A stretch of 64,000 nucleotides of DNA from an uncultured Lachnospiraceae bacterium (GCA_934343915.1 CAKRIL010000015.1:1-64000); one strand, 5' to 3'; shown: positions 17,562 through 27,231, numbered from the stretch's first letter. The notes: a model not told the origin generated them from the letters alone. Translations and numbers: made by a program.

Positions 17562-19304
17562 TCAGAACTCAAGCTGGTCAACTGCACGGTACTTGTGGTC
17601 GGTGTGCAGAAGATGATGTGATTCAGGTGACAGCGGCTTGCCAAAATATTCCTTGTATATCTTATGAATCTCAGGATTACAATGGCTGAAACGTATCTGC
17701 TTGCTCTTATCAAGTCTGTATAGTTCCTTCGCTCTGTCAGAAGCCATCTCCACGCCGTCATGTATAGGCTGTCCTCCGCCGCCGACACAGCCTCCCGGAC
17801 ACGCCATGACCTCTACAAAATCATATGCCGCATCACCGTGCCTGATTGCCTCGAGAAGCTTTCTTGCGTTGCCGAGCCCGTGTACGGTAGCAGTCTTAAC
17901 CTGCGTTCCGCCCACGTCAAAGACTGCCTCCTTCCAAGGACCGTCGCCGAGACCTCTCACAACCTCAAAAGCATCAGGCTCCGGATTCTGTCCTGTGACA
18001 AGATTGTATGCGGTACGAAGTGCCGCCTCCATAACTCCGCCTGTCGCTCCGAATATAACTCCGGCTCCTGAATACTCACCGAGCGGAGAATCGAACTCAA
18101 CCTCGTCAAGTGCCATCGGATATACGCTCTCGGCGCGGATCATTCTGACAAGCTCTCTTGTGGTTATCACAATATCGACATCCTGACCGTATCCGGCATC
18201 AGCCATCTGCGGCAGTGCCGCCTCGGATTTTTTGGAGACACAAGGCATGATGGAGATAGAGCATATTCTTGCCGGGTCAATATCCGCCTTCTTCGCAAAA
18301 TATGACTTTGCGACAGCTCCGAACATCTGCTGCGGTGACTTAGCCGTCGAGAGATGATCTACGAACTCAGGATACTGTGACTTCACGAAACGTACCCATC
18401 CCGGGCAGCATGATGTAAACATCGGAAACTTATTGAGATTTCTCTTTTTCAGCTTATCTACGAACTCTGTTCCTTCCTCCATTATTGTGAGGTCGGCTGA
18501 GAAATTCGTGTCAAACACATAGTCAAAGCCCATATGCTTAAGCGTGGCGGCAAGCCTCTTCTCCGTCGCCTCCTCCTTGCTCATTCCAAGCTGCTCACCC
18601 CATGCTGCACGCACGGACGGAGCTACCTGAACAACCGTAATCACGTCAGGATCATTGAGAGCCGCAAATACCTTGTCCGTATCGTCACGCTCACGAAGCG
18701 CACCGACAGGGCAGTGCGTTATACACTGACCGCATATTGCACAGTCCGCATTCTCAATGGCTCTGTTGCCGGATACGTTGACAGTGGTTCTGCTTCCGGT
18801 ATTCACAACGTCCCACACACTTAAGCTCTGCACCTTGTCGCATATCTGTATGCATCTCATGCACTTTATACACTTGGTGTTGTCTCTTATAAGAGGAAAA
18901 TCCATATTCCATGAGGTCTTTTCAAGCTCCTCACGGAAAGGAACATCTATTATGCCAAGATTGTTGGATATTGACTGGAGAGAACAGTTGCCGCTTCGCA
19001 CGCATGTAGCACAGTGTCCGTCATGCTGCGAGAGAATAAGCTGCACGTTCATCTTGCGGATTTCCCTTACCTTCGGTGAATTGGTATATATCTCCATACC
19101 CTCTTCGACCTTGTTGTTGCATGCCGTTATAAGCTTATCCTTGCCCTTTAGCTCCACCACGCATACGCGGCATGCCGCTATCTCGTTGATTTCCTTGAGA
19201 TAGCACAGGTGCGGAATATTGATACCTATGCTGGCAGCTGCATCCATAATAGTCGTTCCCTCCGGAACGCTTACTTTTCTATTGTTAATTGTAAGATTTA
19301 CCAT
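17562..19304 (-). CDS. hydA: [FeFe] hydrogenase catalytic subunit
   Basis: 580 residues. N-terminal [2Fe-2S] domain (Cys 34, 45, 48, 62), the HDGHCATCVRSGNC His/Cys cluster (about 94-107), two [4Fe-4S] motifs CIKCMRCIQIC (145-155) and CAICGQCITHC (188-198), then the H-cluster domain with its three signatures TSCCPGW (297-303), MPCVSKKSE (353-361) and MACPGGCVGGGGQP (500-513). All H-cluster cysteines are present. This is the multi-cluster layout of NAD(P)H-linked, often electron-bifurcating, hydrogenases. It overlaps the upstream flavoprotein gene by 7 bases. It would reoxidise reduced carriers by making H2 during fermentation. The maturases HydE, HydF and HydG are not in the window. Confidence 0.95.
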   Translation of the reverse strand: MVNLTINNRKVSVPEGTTIMDAAASIGINIPHLCYLKEINEIAACRVCVVELKGKDKLITACNNKVEEGMEIYTNSPKVREIRKMNVQLILSQHDGHCATCVRSGNCSLQSISNNLGIIDVPFREELEKTSWNMDFPLIRDNTKCIKCMRCIQICDKVQSLSVWDVVNTGSRTTVNVSGNRAIENADCAICGQCITHCPVGALRERDDTDKVFAALNDPDVITVVQVAPSVRAAWGEQLGMSKEEATEKRLAATLKHMGFDYVFDTNFSADLTIMEEGTEFVDKLKKRNLNKFPMFTSCCPGWVRFVKSQYPEFVDHLSTAKSPQQMFGAVAKSYFAKKADIDPARICSISIMPCVSKKSEAALPQMADAGYGQDVDIVITTRELVRMIRAESVYPMALDEVEFDSPLGEYSGAGVIFGATGGVMEAALRTAYNLVTGQNPEPDAFEVVRGLGDGPWKEAVFDVGGTQVKTATVHGLGNARKLLEAIRHGDAAYDFVEVMACPGGCVGGGGQPIHDGVEMASDRAKELYRLDKSKQIRFSHCNPEIHKIYKEYFGKPLSPESHHLLHTDHKYRAVDQLEF

Positions 19305-21133
19305 ATTGCCGCTCTGCCTCCCTTGAACTTTCCGTATCCGAAGTGGTCACATCTGAGACATCTTCCTGCCTCCTGACATGCCTCCTCCTCGCTCATTCCG
19401 CATTCAAACGGTTCGAAGGTACTCTTTCTCTCACCGGCTTCATTCTCGGACAGATTGACACGTCCACATGCCGGCTTATCGTCAAGACTTGCTGACGGAA
19501 TATCCACATCGACACTGATAAGGTGGTGATAGCCGAGATACTCGTCAATATTGGCAGCAGCAACCTTACCCGCAGCAATCGCACGAATAACCGTAGCCGG
19601 ACCTGTAACACAGTCTCCTCCGGCAAATACGCCCGGAAGGTCTGATATCTCGCTGTCAGCCATAGCCTTTATATTGCCTCTCTTCACGGGAATACCCGCT
19701 TCCTCGAAGTGTCTTGTCTCAATACCCTGGCCTATCGCAACTATGACGATATCACAAGGTATTCTGACCTCATCCTTCACGGAATCAACAGGGCGTGCTC
19801 TGCCCCATGCATCAATCTTGCCTATTATCTGCGGCTTAGCCCACAGGGCTTTGACATTGCCGTCCTCGTCGGACTCTATTCTCACAGGTGCATGAAGCTC
19901 ATAAAGCTCACAGCCCTCATCAAGTGCGCCGTCAACCTCCTCAGGAAGCGCCGTCATATCGAGCTTGCGTCTTCTGTATGCTATTATTGATTTTTCTGCT
20001 CCAAGTCTTACCGCTGAACGTACACAGTCCATAGCTACATTGCCGCCGCCGATTACAACAACAGTCTTTCCCGTAAAATCAGGCATTCTTTCATGTCCGA
20101 TATCGTTGAGAAGCTCGACTGCGGATATTACACCCTTGCTGTCCTCTCCCTCGATTCCGACCTTCTTATCCTGATGCGCTCCGATGGCTATATACACCGC
20201 ATCATACTCTTCACGAAGCTGCTTTATGGTTATATTCTCACCTATCTTGGTGTTGTATCTCACCTCAACTCCGGTTGAAAGAATCGCATCCAAATCCTCC
20301 TGAAGTCTCTCTCTCGGGAAACGGTAATTAGGTATTCCGTATCTTAACATACCGCCAAGCTTCGGCTTCATCTCATATACGACACATTTATGTCCCATAA
20401 GTGATAGGAAGTATGCCGCCGAGAGTCCTCCCGGACCTCCTCCGACAATTGCAACCTTCTTTCCTGTCGGCTCACCGCACTCAGGCACAGGAACCTTGCC
20501 CGCGTGGTCGACGGCAAATCTCTTAAGTCCCCTTATATTGATTGAGCTGTCAATCATATTACGTCTGCATCTTGCCTCACAAGGATGCTCACATATAAGC
20601 GCACATGCCGTCGGGAACGGATTATCCTTGCGGATAAGCTTAACCGCATCCGCATATCTGCCCTCTCCGACAAGTGCAACATATCCCGGAATATCCACAC
20701 CCGCAGGACACAGTGCCACACATGGCACAGGCTGTGTGATGTGATATGTACACTTTCCTGTCTTGATATGTGCTATGTAATCGTCCTTGAAGCCTTCGAG
20801 TCCGCGCATAACCATTCCTGCCGCCTCATATCCGATTGCACAGTCGGCTGAATTATTAATATCCTTTGCAAGCTTCTCGATGGTATCGAGAGTGCTCATA
20901 TCCGCTCTGCCGTCAAGGACATCCGATATAAGGTTGGCAAGCTGTCCAAGTCCTACACGACACGGAACGCATTTTCCGCAGGTCTGTGCATGACACAATC
21001 TGAGGAAATTGAGCGCAAGGTCGACCGGACATATTCCGGGAGGGCTCGCAACTATCATGCGCTCAAGGTCCTTGTACAGACTCTCAACGGTCTGTCCCGC
21101 CACATTTGCCGTGGCAATCTTAAGTCTGCTCAT
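19298..21133 (-). CDS. NuoF-tail/GltD fusion flavoprotein, electron partner of the hydrogenase
   Basis: About 611 residues from the ATG at 21133 (AGGAG seven bases upstream; an in-frame ATG at 21169 lacks a site). Residues 1-120 match only the C-terminal [4Fe-4S] domain of NuoF/HydB (TCGKCVPC, Cys 52, 55, 58 and Cys 98). Residues about 130-611 are a full GltD/NfnB-type oxidoreductase: cysteines 138, 142, 177, 181, 185, 189 for two clusters, an FAD motif VGGGPGG (about 230-236), an NADPH-type Rossmann motif VVVIGGGNVAMD (about 360) and the closing motif GVFAGGD. The FMN-binding part of NuoF is absent, and no NuoE-like gene is next door. The pair probably links NAD(P)H or ferredoxin to H2; bifurcation is an inference. 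Confidence 0.88.
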   Translation of the reverse strand: MSRLKIATANVAGQTVESLYKDLERMIVASPPGICPVDLALNFLRLCHAQTCGKCVPCRVGLGQLANLISDVLDGRADMSTLDTIEKLAKDINNSADCAIGYEAAGMVMRGLEGFKDDYIAHIKTGKCTYHITQPVPCVALCPAGVDIPGYVALVGEGRYADAVKLIRKDNPFPTACALICEHPCEARCRRNMIDSSINIRGLKRFAVDHAGKVPVPECGEPTGKKVAIVGGGPGGLSAAYFLSLMGHKCVVYEMKPKLGGMLRYGIPNYRFPRERLQEDLDAILSTGVEVRYNTKIGENITIKQLREEYDAVYIAIGAHQDKKVGIEGEDSKGVISAVELLNDIGHERMPDFTGKTVVVIGGGNVAMDCVRSAVRLGAEKSIIAYRRRKLDMTALPEEVDGALDEGCELYELHAPVRIESDEDGNVKALWAKPQIIGKIDAWGRARPVDSVKDEVRIPCDIVIVAIGQGIETRHFEEAGIPVKRGNIKAMADSEISDLPGVFAGGDCVTGPATVIRAIAAGKVAAANIDEYLGYHHLISVDVDIPSASLDDKPACGRVNLSENEAGERKSTFEPFECGMSEEEACQEAGRCLRCDHFGYGKFKGGRAAIW

Positions 21134-21187
21134 ACATATTCTCCTATTTCCTGGTAATAAACCATACAAATTAACGTACTTGTGTAT

Positions 21188-21217
21188 ATCATAAGCGATT
21201 TAGCACGTTAAAGTCAA
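21188..21217 (-). promoter_or_regulatory. Promoter of the hydrogenase operon
   Basis: Minus strand TTGACT (21212-21217) and TATGAT (21188-21193), spacer 18 bases, about 55 bases before the flavoprotein start. I looked for a Rex-like TTGTTAA-N4-TTAACAA site and saw none convincing. Confidence 0.65.
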
Positions 21218-21242
21218 TGAAAGATAAATAATAGACAATCTT

Positions 21243-22982
21243 TCATTTTCTTATATTTTCTATGGCCTTATACACATTCAAGGTGCCATAGCCGAACAGT
21301 GCATCAGGGTATCTGTATCCCTCCCGTCTGTCCGCCCCGCTTATTATAAAGTTCTTAACGGTATATGAACGCATATACGGGTAAAAGCCTCTTACAATAC
21401 CATATTCAAGTATGAGTGCCGCTCCTCCTCCCGTAATCGCCGCTGCAATGCTGCTGCCCGTTGCCTGGCCATATGAGCCTGTTCCCACATTCATCGGACA
21501 CAGCACATTTACTCCGGGAGCCGCAACATCGGGCTTATCATCCGAATATGCCGCTGTTCCTCTTCCGCTGCCTATATAGATACTGCCATCGCGGTAATTG
21601 AACGCGCCCACCGTTATTGGAACATCCGTATTGCCCGGGTCGGTAATCGTATTATAAGGGTCGGGCTGTAAAAAATATGTGTCCGACCACAAGAACTCCC
21701 TGTTGTTAATCCACATATTAAAGCCCCCTGACAATACCGAGTATCCGTATGCCCTTATCGTCCATATTCCGGGTGAAGGAGTGATGAACCTAAGCGTCAC
21801 AAAATTAAGTCCCGATACAGCCTGATTAAGCCCATAGAATATCTCTATCTGTGTTCCTTCAAGTATGAATCTCAGTGTCGTCCTTTCATTTATCTTAGGC
21901 GGAACTCTCTGCTCCACTCTGCCTATCGGAGAAATAAATTCAAGCGAGAATACCTCCGGAGGCTCCGACCACAGCACACAGCAAAAGCCCTTCTCTCCCT
22001 CACCGACACGGATTTCAATAGGTATATATTCAGCATCGGGCAGCAGATTCCCCCGAAAATGAAGTCTGCTGTTCGCGTAGTTGCCCGCACAGGTTGTCAC
22101 GCACCGCCCTATATTCCTGCCAATATTATTGAGATAATCCGACAGCACTGTGCTTCCCCTGTGTGACGATATATTCGCCCCCAGTCCGATAATTATTGAT
22201 ATAGGTTTTTTCACCTTTTCCGCATACTCTTCAAGAAATTTCACGCCTAGAATTATGTCTGTCTCCGAATAGCATAGTGCATCATCATTCACCAGATAGA
22301 AGTCCCTTAAGTATCTCTTTGCCTGACGCAGCTTAACCACTACAAGCCTTGCTCCCGGTGCTGCCCCCGTGAATCCCTTTTCCGGCCGTTCCTGCCCTGC
22401 CGCAAGTCCGGCAAGCATAGTTCCGTGTCCTCCCTTTTCGTCAGTGACAGGGACAATACTCAACGGGGTTTCTGAGGCTAACGCCTCGTTAATCTCAGCA
22501 TTGCCGTATACCGCACCATATTCCGCCAAGCCGTACAGCTCGGGCTGGGAATTTACCACCCGCGAGCCCTCCCGCCCTGAACCGTCTGCCGTCTGGTCCC
22601 ATATCGCCTCTATACTGCTGCTTCCGTCCTCAAGCACGAACGCCTCATGGCTGTACATTACCCCCGTATCAACCACACCTATAAGCGTACCGCCTCCTCT
22701 TAGGGTGAGAAAGGGCTGTTCCCTGACCTGAGTTATCCCCGCCGCCCCCATAGCTCCGTAATCCTGTGTTCCGTACACAATTGGGAATGCCGTATAACCA
22801 AGACTGTCGTAGCTTATTTCCGTAAGTTCATTCCTGTTAAGATGAATTATTCCCCATCTGTCATCTATCTGCGTAATACAATAATCCGTGAAGCCCTCAT
22901 CACCCGGATTGAATTTATCCGAGCGCCTGTACAAAAGGTCTGCATACTCTTCTCCCGTAAGATATTTTTCACAATCCGCCAT
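21243..22982 (-). CDS. S8 (subtilisin-like) serine peptidase, Csp-type with inserted beta domain
   Basis: 579 residues, no signal peptide. The triad is complete: Asp 105 in IGVVDTGV, His 186 in GGHGTMLAGLAAG, Ser 511 in ATGSSIAAAITGG. About 300 residues separate His and Ser, with a beta-rich stretch at about 310-430 that matches the jelly-roll insertion of clostridial Csp-like subtilases. The N-terminal 90 residues could be a prodomain. Csp proteins activate spore-lysis enzymes in Clostridium, but many Lachnospiraceae carry several such peptidases of unknown job, so I do not name it csp. Stands alone between the hydrogenase and clpX genes; its ribosome site is weak. Confidence 0.88.
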   Translation of the reverse strand: MADCEKYLTGEEYADLLYRRSDKFNPGDEGFTDYCITQIDDRWGIIHLNRNELTEISYDSLGYTAFPIVYGTQDYGAMGAAGITQVREQPFLTLRGGGTLIGVVDTGVMYSHEAFVLEDGSSSIEAIWDQTADGSGREGSRVVNSQPELYGLAEYGAVYGNAEINEALASETPLSIVPVTDEKGGHGTMLAGLAAGQERPEKGFTGAAPGARLVVVKLRQAKRYLRDFYLVNDDALCYSETDIILGVKFLEEYAEKVKKPISIIIGLGANISSHRGSTVLSDYLNNIGRNIGRCVTTCAGNYANSRLHFRGNLLPDAEYIPIEIRVGEGEKGFCCVLWSEPPEVFSLEFISPIGRVEQRVPPKINERTTLRFILEGTQIEIFYGLNQAVSGLNFVTLRFITPSPGIWTIRAYGYSVLSGGFNMWINNREFLWSDTYFLQPDPYNTITDPGNTDVPITVGAFNYRDGSIYIGSGRGTAAYSDDKPDVAAPGVNVLCPMNVGTGSYGQATGSSIAAAITGGGAALILEYGIVRGFYPYMRSYTVKNFIISGADRREGYRYPDALFGYGTLNVYKAIENIRK

Positions 22983-23015
22983 TTTCAGCCGTCCATTGGC
23001 TTTTTTAAAGTGTAT

Positions 23016-23053
23016 AAAAAAATGCAGAGAATATTCGTCAAAATATTCTCTGC
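23016..23053 (-). terminator. Terminator downstream of clpX
   Basis: A 12-base perfect stem, GCAGAGAATATT (23024-23035 with 23042-23053) and a 6-base loop, followed on the minus strand by T7. It ends the clpX transcript 23 bases after its stop. Confidence 0.9.
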
Positions 23054-23075
23054 ATAATATATCATTGTAACTTAA

Positions 23076-24467
23076 TTATCCCGGCAAAAATCCGGCTGTT
23101 CTTGTCTCTATGAGAGGACCGCCCGTCTTCTCAATGTACGCTCTTGTTATCGTCACCTTGCCGATATTGTCATCCTTAGGTATCTCGTACATTATGTCGA
23201 GCATGAATTCCTCTATTATGGAGCGAAGTGCTCTTGCACCCGTCTTCTTCTCAAGTGCCTTCTCAGCAATCGCCTCTATCGCATCATCACCGAATTCAAG
23301 CTTAACCTCGTCAAGCTCAAGAAGCTTCTCATACTGCTTAAGAATGGCATTCTTCGGCTCCTTAAGAATCCTCACAAGCATATCCTTCGTGAGAGCGTCA
23401 AGCGTGAACACAATAGGAAGTCTTCCGAGGAACTCCGGTATCATTCCGAACTTCTTAAGATCATCTATCGTGACCTGTGATATAAGGTTATCCACGTTGT
23501 CATACTTATCCTTAAGGTCTGCCATAAATCCGATTGAAGCCTGCTTGTTAAGTCTTTCCTTGATAATATCATCAAGGTCAGGGAATGCACCTCCGCATAT
23601 GAACAGAATATTTCTTGTATTGACGGTCACAAGCGGAACCATTGCATTCTTGCTGTTAGAGCCGACAGGAACCTCTATGTCCGCACCCTCTAAGAGCTTA
23701 AGCATACCCTGCTGAACAGACTCACCGCTCACATCCCTGCTGTGTGTCTCCTTCTTCTTGGCAATCTTATCAATCTCATCTATAAAGATTATTCCCTGCT
23801 CTGCCTTCTCCACATCATTGTCGGCAGCCGCGAGAAGCTTGGATACAACGCTCTCTATATCATCTCCGATATAGCCCGCCTCGGTGAGTGAGGTAGCATC
23901 CGCTATCGCAAGCGGTACATTGAGAAGTCTCGCAAGTGTCTTAACAAGGTATGTCTTACCGCTTCCGGTAGGTCCTATCATAAGCATATTGGATTTCTCT
24001 ATCTCTATTGAATCCATCGTGTCTGTCGCCACTCTCTTGTAGTGGTTATACACAGCCACGGAAATTACCTTCTTAGCATACTCCTGACCTATAACGTACT
24101 CATCAAGCCTCTCCTTAATCTTATGCGGTGCAGGAATATCCTTGAGGTCAATAAGAGGCACTCTCTTCTCGCCCTCCTTCTTTTTCTTAATCTTCTGTTT
24201 ATTCGGAATCTCTCCTCCCAAATCAGCCATATTCATGAAATGAATACCCGGCATATCCTTCGAGAGCTTCATCATATCATCATAATTGAAATCGCCCTTC
24301 ATGATAGTATCCATGGAACGCTGCATACAATCTGCACACACATACATTCCCATACCCATCTGAATCATCTTTCCGGCCTTGCTCTCAGGTCTTCTGCATA
24401 TCGAACAGACCTTTTCGTACTCATCATCATGGTTATCTGTATTATTATTCTTATTATCTTCCGCCAT
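23076..24467 (-). CDS. clpX: ClpX-type AAA+ unfoldase
   Basis: 463 residues. N-terminal zinc finger with Cys 21, 24, 44 and 47; Walker A GPTGSGKT (about 165-172); pore segment TLTEAGYIGDD; Walker B GIIFIDEIDKIAKK; RLNKQASIGFMADL contains the IGF tripeptide used to dock ClpP; C-terminal KTGARALRSIIEEF. It should unfold substrates for ClpP. The region between zinc finger and AAA module (about 50-110) is longer and more basic than in classical ClpX (KKKKEGEKR), and the zinc finger sequence is divergent. clpP is not adjacent; the upstream neighbour, overlapping by 14 bases, is a GtrB-like glycosyltransferase gene. Confidence 0.9.
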   Translation of the reverse strand: MAEDNKNNNTDNHDDEYEKVCSICRRPESKAGKMIQMGMGMYVCADCMQRSMDTIMKGDFNYDDMMKLSKDMPGIHFMNMADLGGEIPNKQKIKKKKEGEKRVPLIDLKDIPAPHKIKERLDEYVIGQEYAKKVISVAVYNHYKRVATDTMDSIEIEKSNMLMIGPTGSGKTYLVKTLARLLNVPLAIADATSLTEAGYIGDDIESVVSKLLAAADNDVEKAEQGIIFIDEIDKIAKKKETHSRDVSGESVQQGMLKLLEGADIEVPVGSNSKNAMVPLVTVNTRNILFICGGAFPDLDDIIKERLNKQASIGFMADLKDKYDNVDNLISQVTIDDLKKFGMIPEFLGRLPIVFTLDALTKDMLVRILKEPKNAILKQYEKLLELDEVKLEFGDDAIEAIAEKALEKKTGARALRSIIEEFMLDIMYEIPKDDNIGKVTITRAYIEKTGGPLIETRTAGFLPG

Positions 24468-25419
24468 ATCTTACTCCTTCTTTTCCTTCCATATCAGTCT
24501 CAGCGACAATGTATATAGGTCTGTCCTTGACCTCGAGGTATGCCTTGGCAAGATACTGCCCGAACACGCCCATGAAGAAGAGCTGCAAGCCCCCTAAAAA
24601 TGTGATTATACATGTCATTGAAGCCCAGCCCGCAACCGGGTCACCGAATGCGAACTTCCTTATCACGATAAACAGCACCGCTATAAAAGCGATGAAACAG
24701 AACAATATTCCTATAAAAGACGCAAATACGAGCGGTGTCGTCGAGAATGCCACTATTCCCTCGATGCTGTACTTAAACAGCGACCAGAAGTTCCACTTCG
24801 TCTGTCCCGCAACACGCTCAACGTTCTCATAGGCTATCCACTTCGTCTTAAAGCCTACCCAGCCGAACATTCCCTTGGAAAATCTGTTGTACTCTCGGCA
24901 GCTTAAAAGCGCGTCAACGAACTTCCTGTTCATAAGTCTGAAATCTCTTGCTCCGTCCACAACCTCAGTTGTTGACATCTTACCCATAAGCTTATAGAAC
25001 ATTCTTGCAAAAAATGACCTTATAGGAGGTTCGCCCTTACGGGTAACACGACGTGCAGCAGCACAGTCATAGCCCTCCTCCGTGACAGCCTTATACATCT
25101 CCTCCAAAAACTCAGGCGGATCCTGAAGGTCGGCATCCATAATAGCCACATAATCGCCATCAGCATATGCAAGTCCGGCATACATCGCTGCCTCCTTGCC
25201 GAAATTTCTTGAAAAAGATACATATTTTACAACGGAATGCTCCGCAGATATTTTCTTCATAACATCAAGTGTATTGTCCCTTGAACCATCATTGACAAGC
25301 ACAACCTGAAAATCAACATAGTTCATCTTGGCAATAATTCCGTTCAATACCTCCATGAACTTAGGGAGAGCCTCGCTCTCATTGTAGCACGGCACAACTA
25401 CCGAGATTAATTCCTTCAT
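24454..25419 (-). CDS. GtrB/DPM1-like polyprenyl-phosphate glycosyltransferase
   Basis: About 321 residues from the ATG at 25419 (GAGG seven bases upstream). GT2 domain with LISVVVPCYNESEALPKF (about 4-20), VNDGSRDNT, the metal-binding MDADLQDPPEFLEEM (about 94-108), GARDFRLMNRKFVDAL, then two membrane helices (about 225-255 and 265-290). This is the layout of bactoprenol-phosphate glucosyltransferases that supply flipped sugars to GT-C enzymes. A promoter lies at 25523-25551. Co-transcription with clpX by overlapping ends is clear, a functional link is not. Confidence 0.9.
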   Translation of the reverse strand: MKELISVVVPCYNESEALPKFMEVLNGIIAKMNYVDFQVVLVNDGSRDNTLDVMKKISAEHSVVKYVSFSRNFGKEAAMYAGLAYADGDYVAIMDADLQDPPEFLEEMYKAVTEEGYDCAAARRVTRKGEPPIRSFFARMFYKLMGKMSTTEVVDGARDFRLMNRKFVDALLSCREYNRFSKGMFGWVGFKTKWIAYENVERVAGQTKWNFWSLFKYSIEGIVAFSTTPLVFASFIGILFCFIAFIAVLFIVIRKFAFGDPVAGWASMTCIITFLGGLQLFFMGVFGQYLAKAYLEVKDRPIYIVAETDMEGKEGVRYGGR

Positions 25420-25522
25420 CGTAATCCTCATTTCCGAACGAGCTGATGCCGAAGAGCTTCACAAATACAACTCGTTTTCGTTCAGAAACAAATTGCAAAT
25501 CACAGTCCCCAGCTATTTATAC

Positions 25523-25551
25523 AGTATACACAAAGTACGACGATAATGCAA
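25523..25551 (-). promoter_or_regulatory. Promoter of the gtrB-like/clpX operon
   Basis: Minus strand TTGCAT (25546-25551) and TATACT (25523-25528) with 17-base spacer, just past the htrA terminator. The roughly 100-base leader can form a hairpin between GAACGAAAACGAG and CTCGTTC around 25435-25490. Confidence 0.6.
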
Positions 25552-25608
25552 GAAAAAGCGAAAGCAGATACTCATGCAGTCTCCTGCACTTCATACCTGC
25601 TTCCGCTT
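25551..25608 (-). terminator. Terminator downstream of the HtrA gene
   Basis: On the minus strand AAGCGGAAGCAG (25597-25608) pairs with CTGCTTTCGCTT (25556-25567) around a 29-base loop, then a T-rich tract. It lies 28 bases after the stop. Confidence 0.8.
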
Positions 25609-25635
25609 ATTAAGAGTGTCAGCCTTACGGAACCA

Positions 25636-27231
25636 TTACCTGCTTGACACAGGCTTCTCGGTGAGAGTAACCGTAACCGTATTCTCAACATAGCTTCCAC
25701 GTTCAAAACGTGAATATGTCAGTTCAACCTGCTCGCCTACTTCATAATACTGCATCATGTTCACAAGCGTCTCCCACGAATCAACTTCCTTGCCATCAAA
25801 GCTTGTTATGACATCGTTAATCTCCAATCCGGCGTTCTCGGCAGCAGAACCTTCAGTTATGCTCTTTATAAGTACACCCTCAGGCCATCCGTACATTTGG
25901 GAAATCTCTGATGTTACGCTGTTGCCGGAAACTCCAAGATAACCTCTCTTCTCATTGTCAAGTGCCACTCTGGTTGTCTGCGTTGAAAGGTCATCAATTA
26001 TATCCTTGACTGAATCGATTGATATGGCATAGCCCATACCCTCAACCTTGGTATCGGACATCTTAACGGAATTGATACCTATAACCTCGCCCTGTGCATT
26101 GAAAAGAGCACCACCGCTGTTGCCGGGGTTAATTGCAGCATCCGTCTGAATAAGATCCTCATATACCACATTATCTACCGTAAGGGACTTATCTACCGCA
26201 CTTACAATACCTGTCGTTACGGATATTCCGTAGCCCGCTGCATTACCGATTGCTATTGCAGCCTCGCCGACCTTAACGTCCGTAGAAGAGCCAAGCTTAG
26301 CTATTGATATTGCAGACATTGTTGAGTCACTTATATCATCAAGCTTAACTGCAACAACCGCAAGGTCACTGTCTGACTTCATTCCCTTGATAACCGCATC
26401 CACCTCGGCACCGTCACCGAATGTAACCTTAAGATTATTGACATCATCCACAACATGTGCATTGGTTACAACCAAAAGCTCCGTATCATTTGCTCCGATA
26501 ATTATACCTGAGCCACTGACACCTGCCTCATATGACTGCTGGTAATTTCCCCAGAAGCTGAAGCCGTAGCTGCCGCTCGTAACGGTCTGTGTTCCGCTTA
26601 TGGCTACAACAGAGCTTATTACATGCTCTACTATACCTGATACATCAAGAACATTGACTCCTGATGCTGCCGTGCTTGATGACACGCTTGCAAGTGTCGA
26701 GCCTGTCGAAGCTGTATCATATGTCGTATCCGTAAGATAATTCTTGTTAATCTCCCTTGCAATCCGGCTTAACTGTTCATCAGAAAGCTCTGAGCTGTCA
26801 TTCGACTTAATCGGGAAGTTGATGTATCCCGCATACATTGCACCATAGCAGGAAGCTCCGGCAACCGCACCGATAAGCACTGCACATGCAACACCTCTTA
26901 CCGCTCTTATAAAGAAGCAAGGTCTCTTCTTCCCGCCCTTTACCTTCGCCTTCTTGGACTTCTTCTCAGGCTTTCCTGATGCCTCATATACAGGCTGGCT
27001 GTATGAGGAATACATATTGTAGGCTGTATTCTCTGTTGAAGCTGTACCTTCTGCCGCTATGCTTTCTGTTGTCACCGACTCACTTGATGAAGCCATATTT
27101 TCTGTTGCCGCTGTCTCATTCATCGATGCACTCTCATTAATCTGCACCTGCCGGCTCTCGTTGTTCTCTGCTTCTGCATTGTTCTGTGAATTATCACTCA
27201 TATTGTTAAATCCATATTCATTGTTATCCAT
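25636..27231 (-). CDS. HtrA/DegP-like S1C serine protease with one PDZ domain
   Basis: 531 residues. A disordered Ser/Glu/Asn-rich cytosolic segment (1-88), a basic patch, one membrane helix (about 108-133), then an extracellular trypsin-like domain with His 259 (TNAHVV), Asp 289 (SDLAVV) and Ser 372 (GNSGGALF), and a C-terminal PDZ domain (about 435-525; GYLGVSGNS, GVLIKSITEGSAAENAGL). It should degrade misfolded proteins at the cell surface. Start at 27231 has GGAGG nine bases upstream. It has its own terminator and stands alone. Confidence 0.94.
   Translation of the reverse strand: MDNNEYGFNNMSDNSQNNAEAENNESRQVQINESASMNETAATENMASSSESVTTESIAAEGTASTENTAYNMYSSYSQPVYEASGKPEKKSKKAKVKGGKKRPCFFIRAVRGVACAVLIGAVAGASCYGAMYAGYINFPIKSNDSSELSDEQLSRIAREINKNYLTDTTYDTASTGSTLASVSSSTAASGVNVLDVSGIVEHVISSVVAISGTQTVTSGSYGFSFWGNYQQSYEAGVSGSGIIIGANDTELLVVTNAHVVDDVNNLKVTFGDGAEVDAVIKGMKSDSDLAVVAVKLDDISDSTMSAISIAKLGSSTDVKVGEAAIAIGNAAGYGISVTTGIVSAVDKSLTVDNVVYEDLIQTDAAINPGNSGGALFNAQGEVIGINSVKMSDTKVEGMGYAISIDSVKDIIDDLSTQTTRVALDNEKRGYLGVSGNSVTSEISQMYGWPEGVLIKSITEGSAAENAGLEINDVITSFDGKEVDSWETLVNMMQYYEVGEQVELTYSRFERGSYVENTVTVTLTEKPVSSR

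Noticed and set aside
21134..21242. Rex operator at the hydrogenase promoter
   Set aside because: TTAACG and GTTAAT are present but not in the spacing or symmetry of a Rex site.
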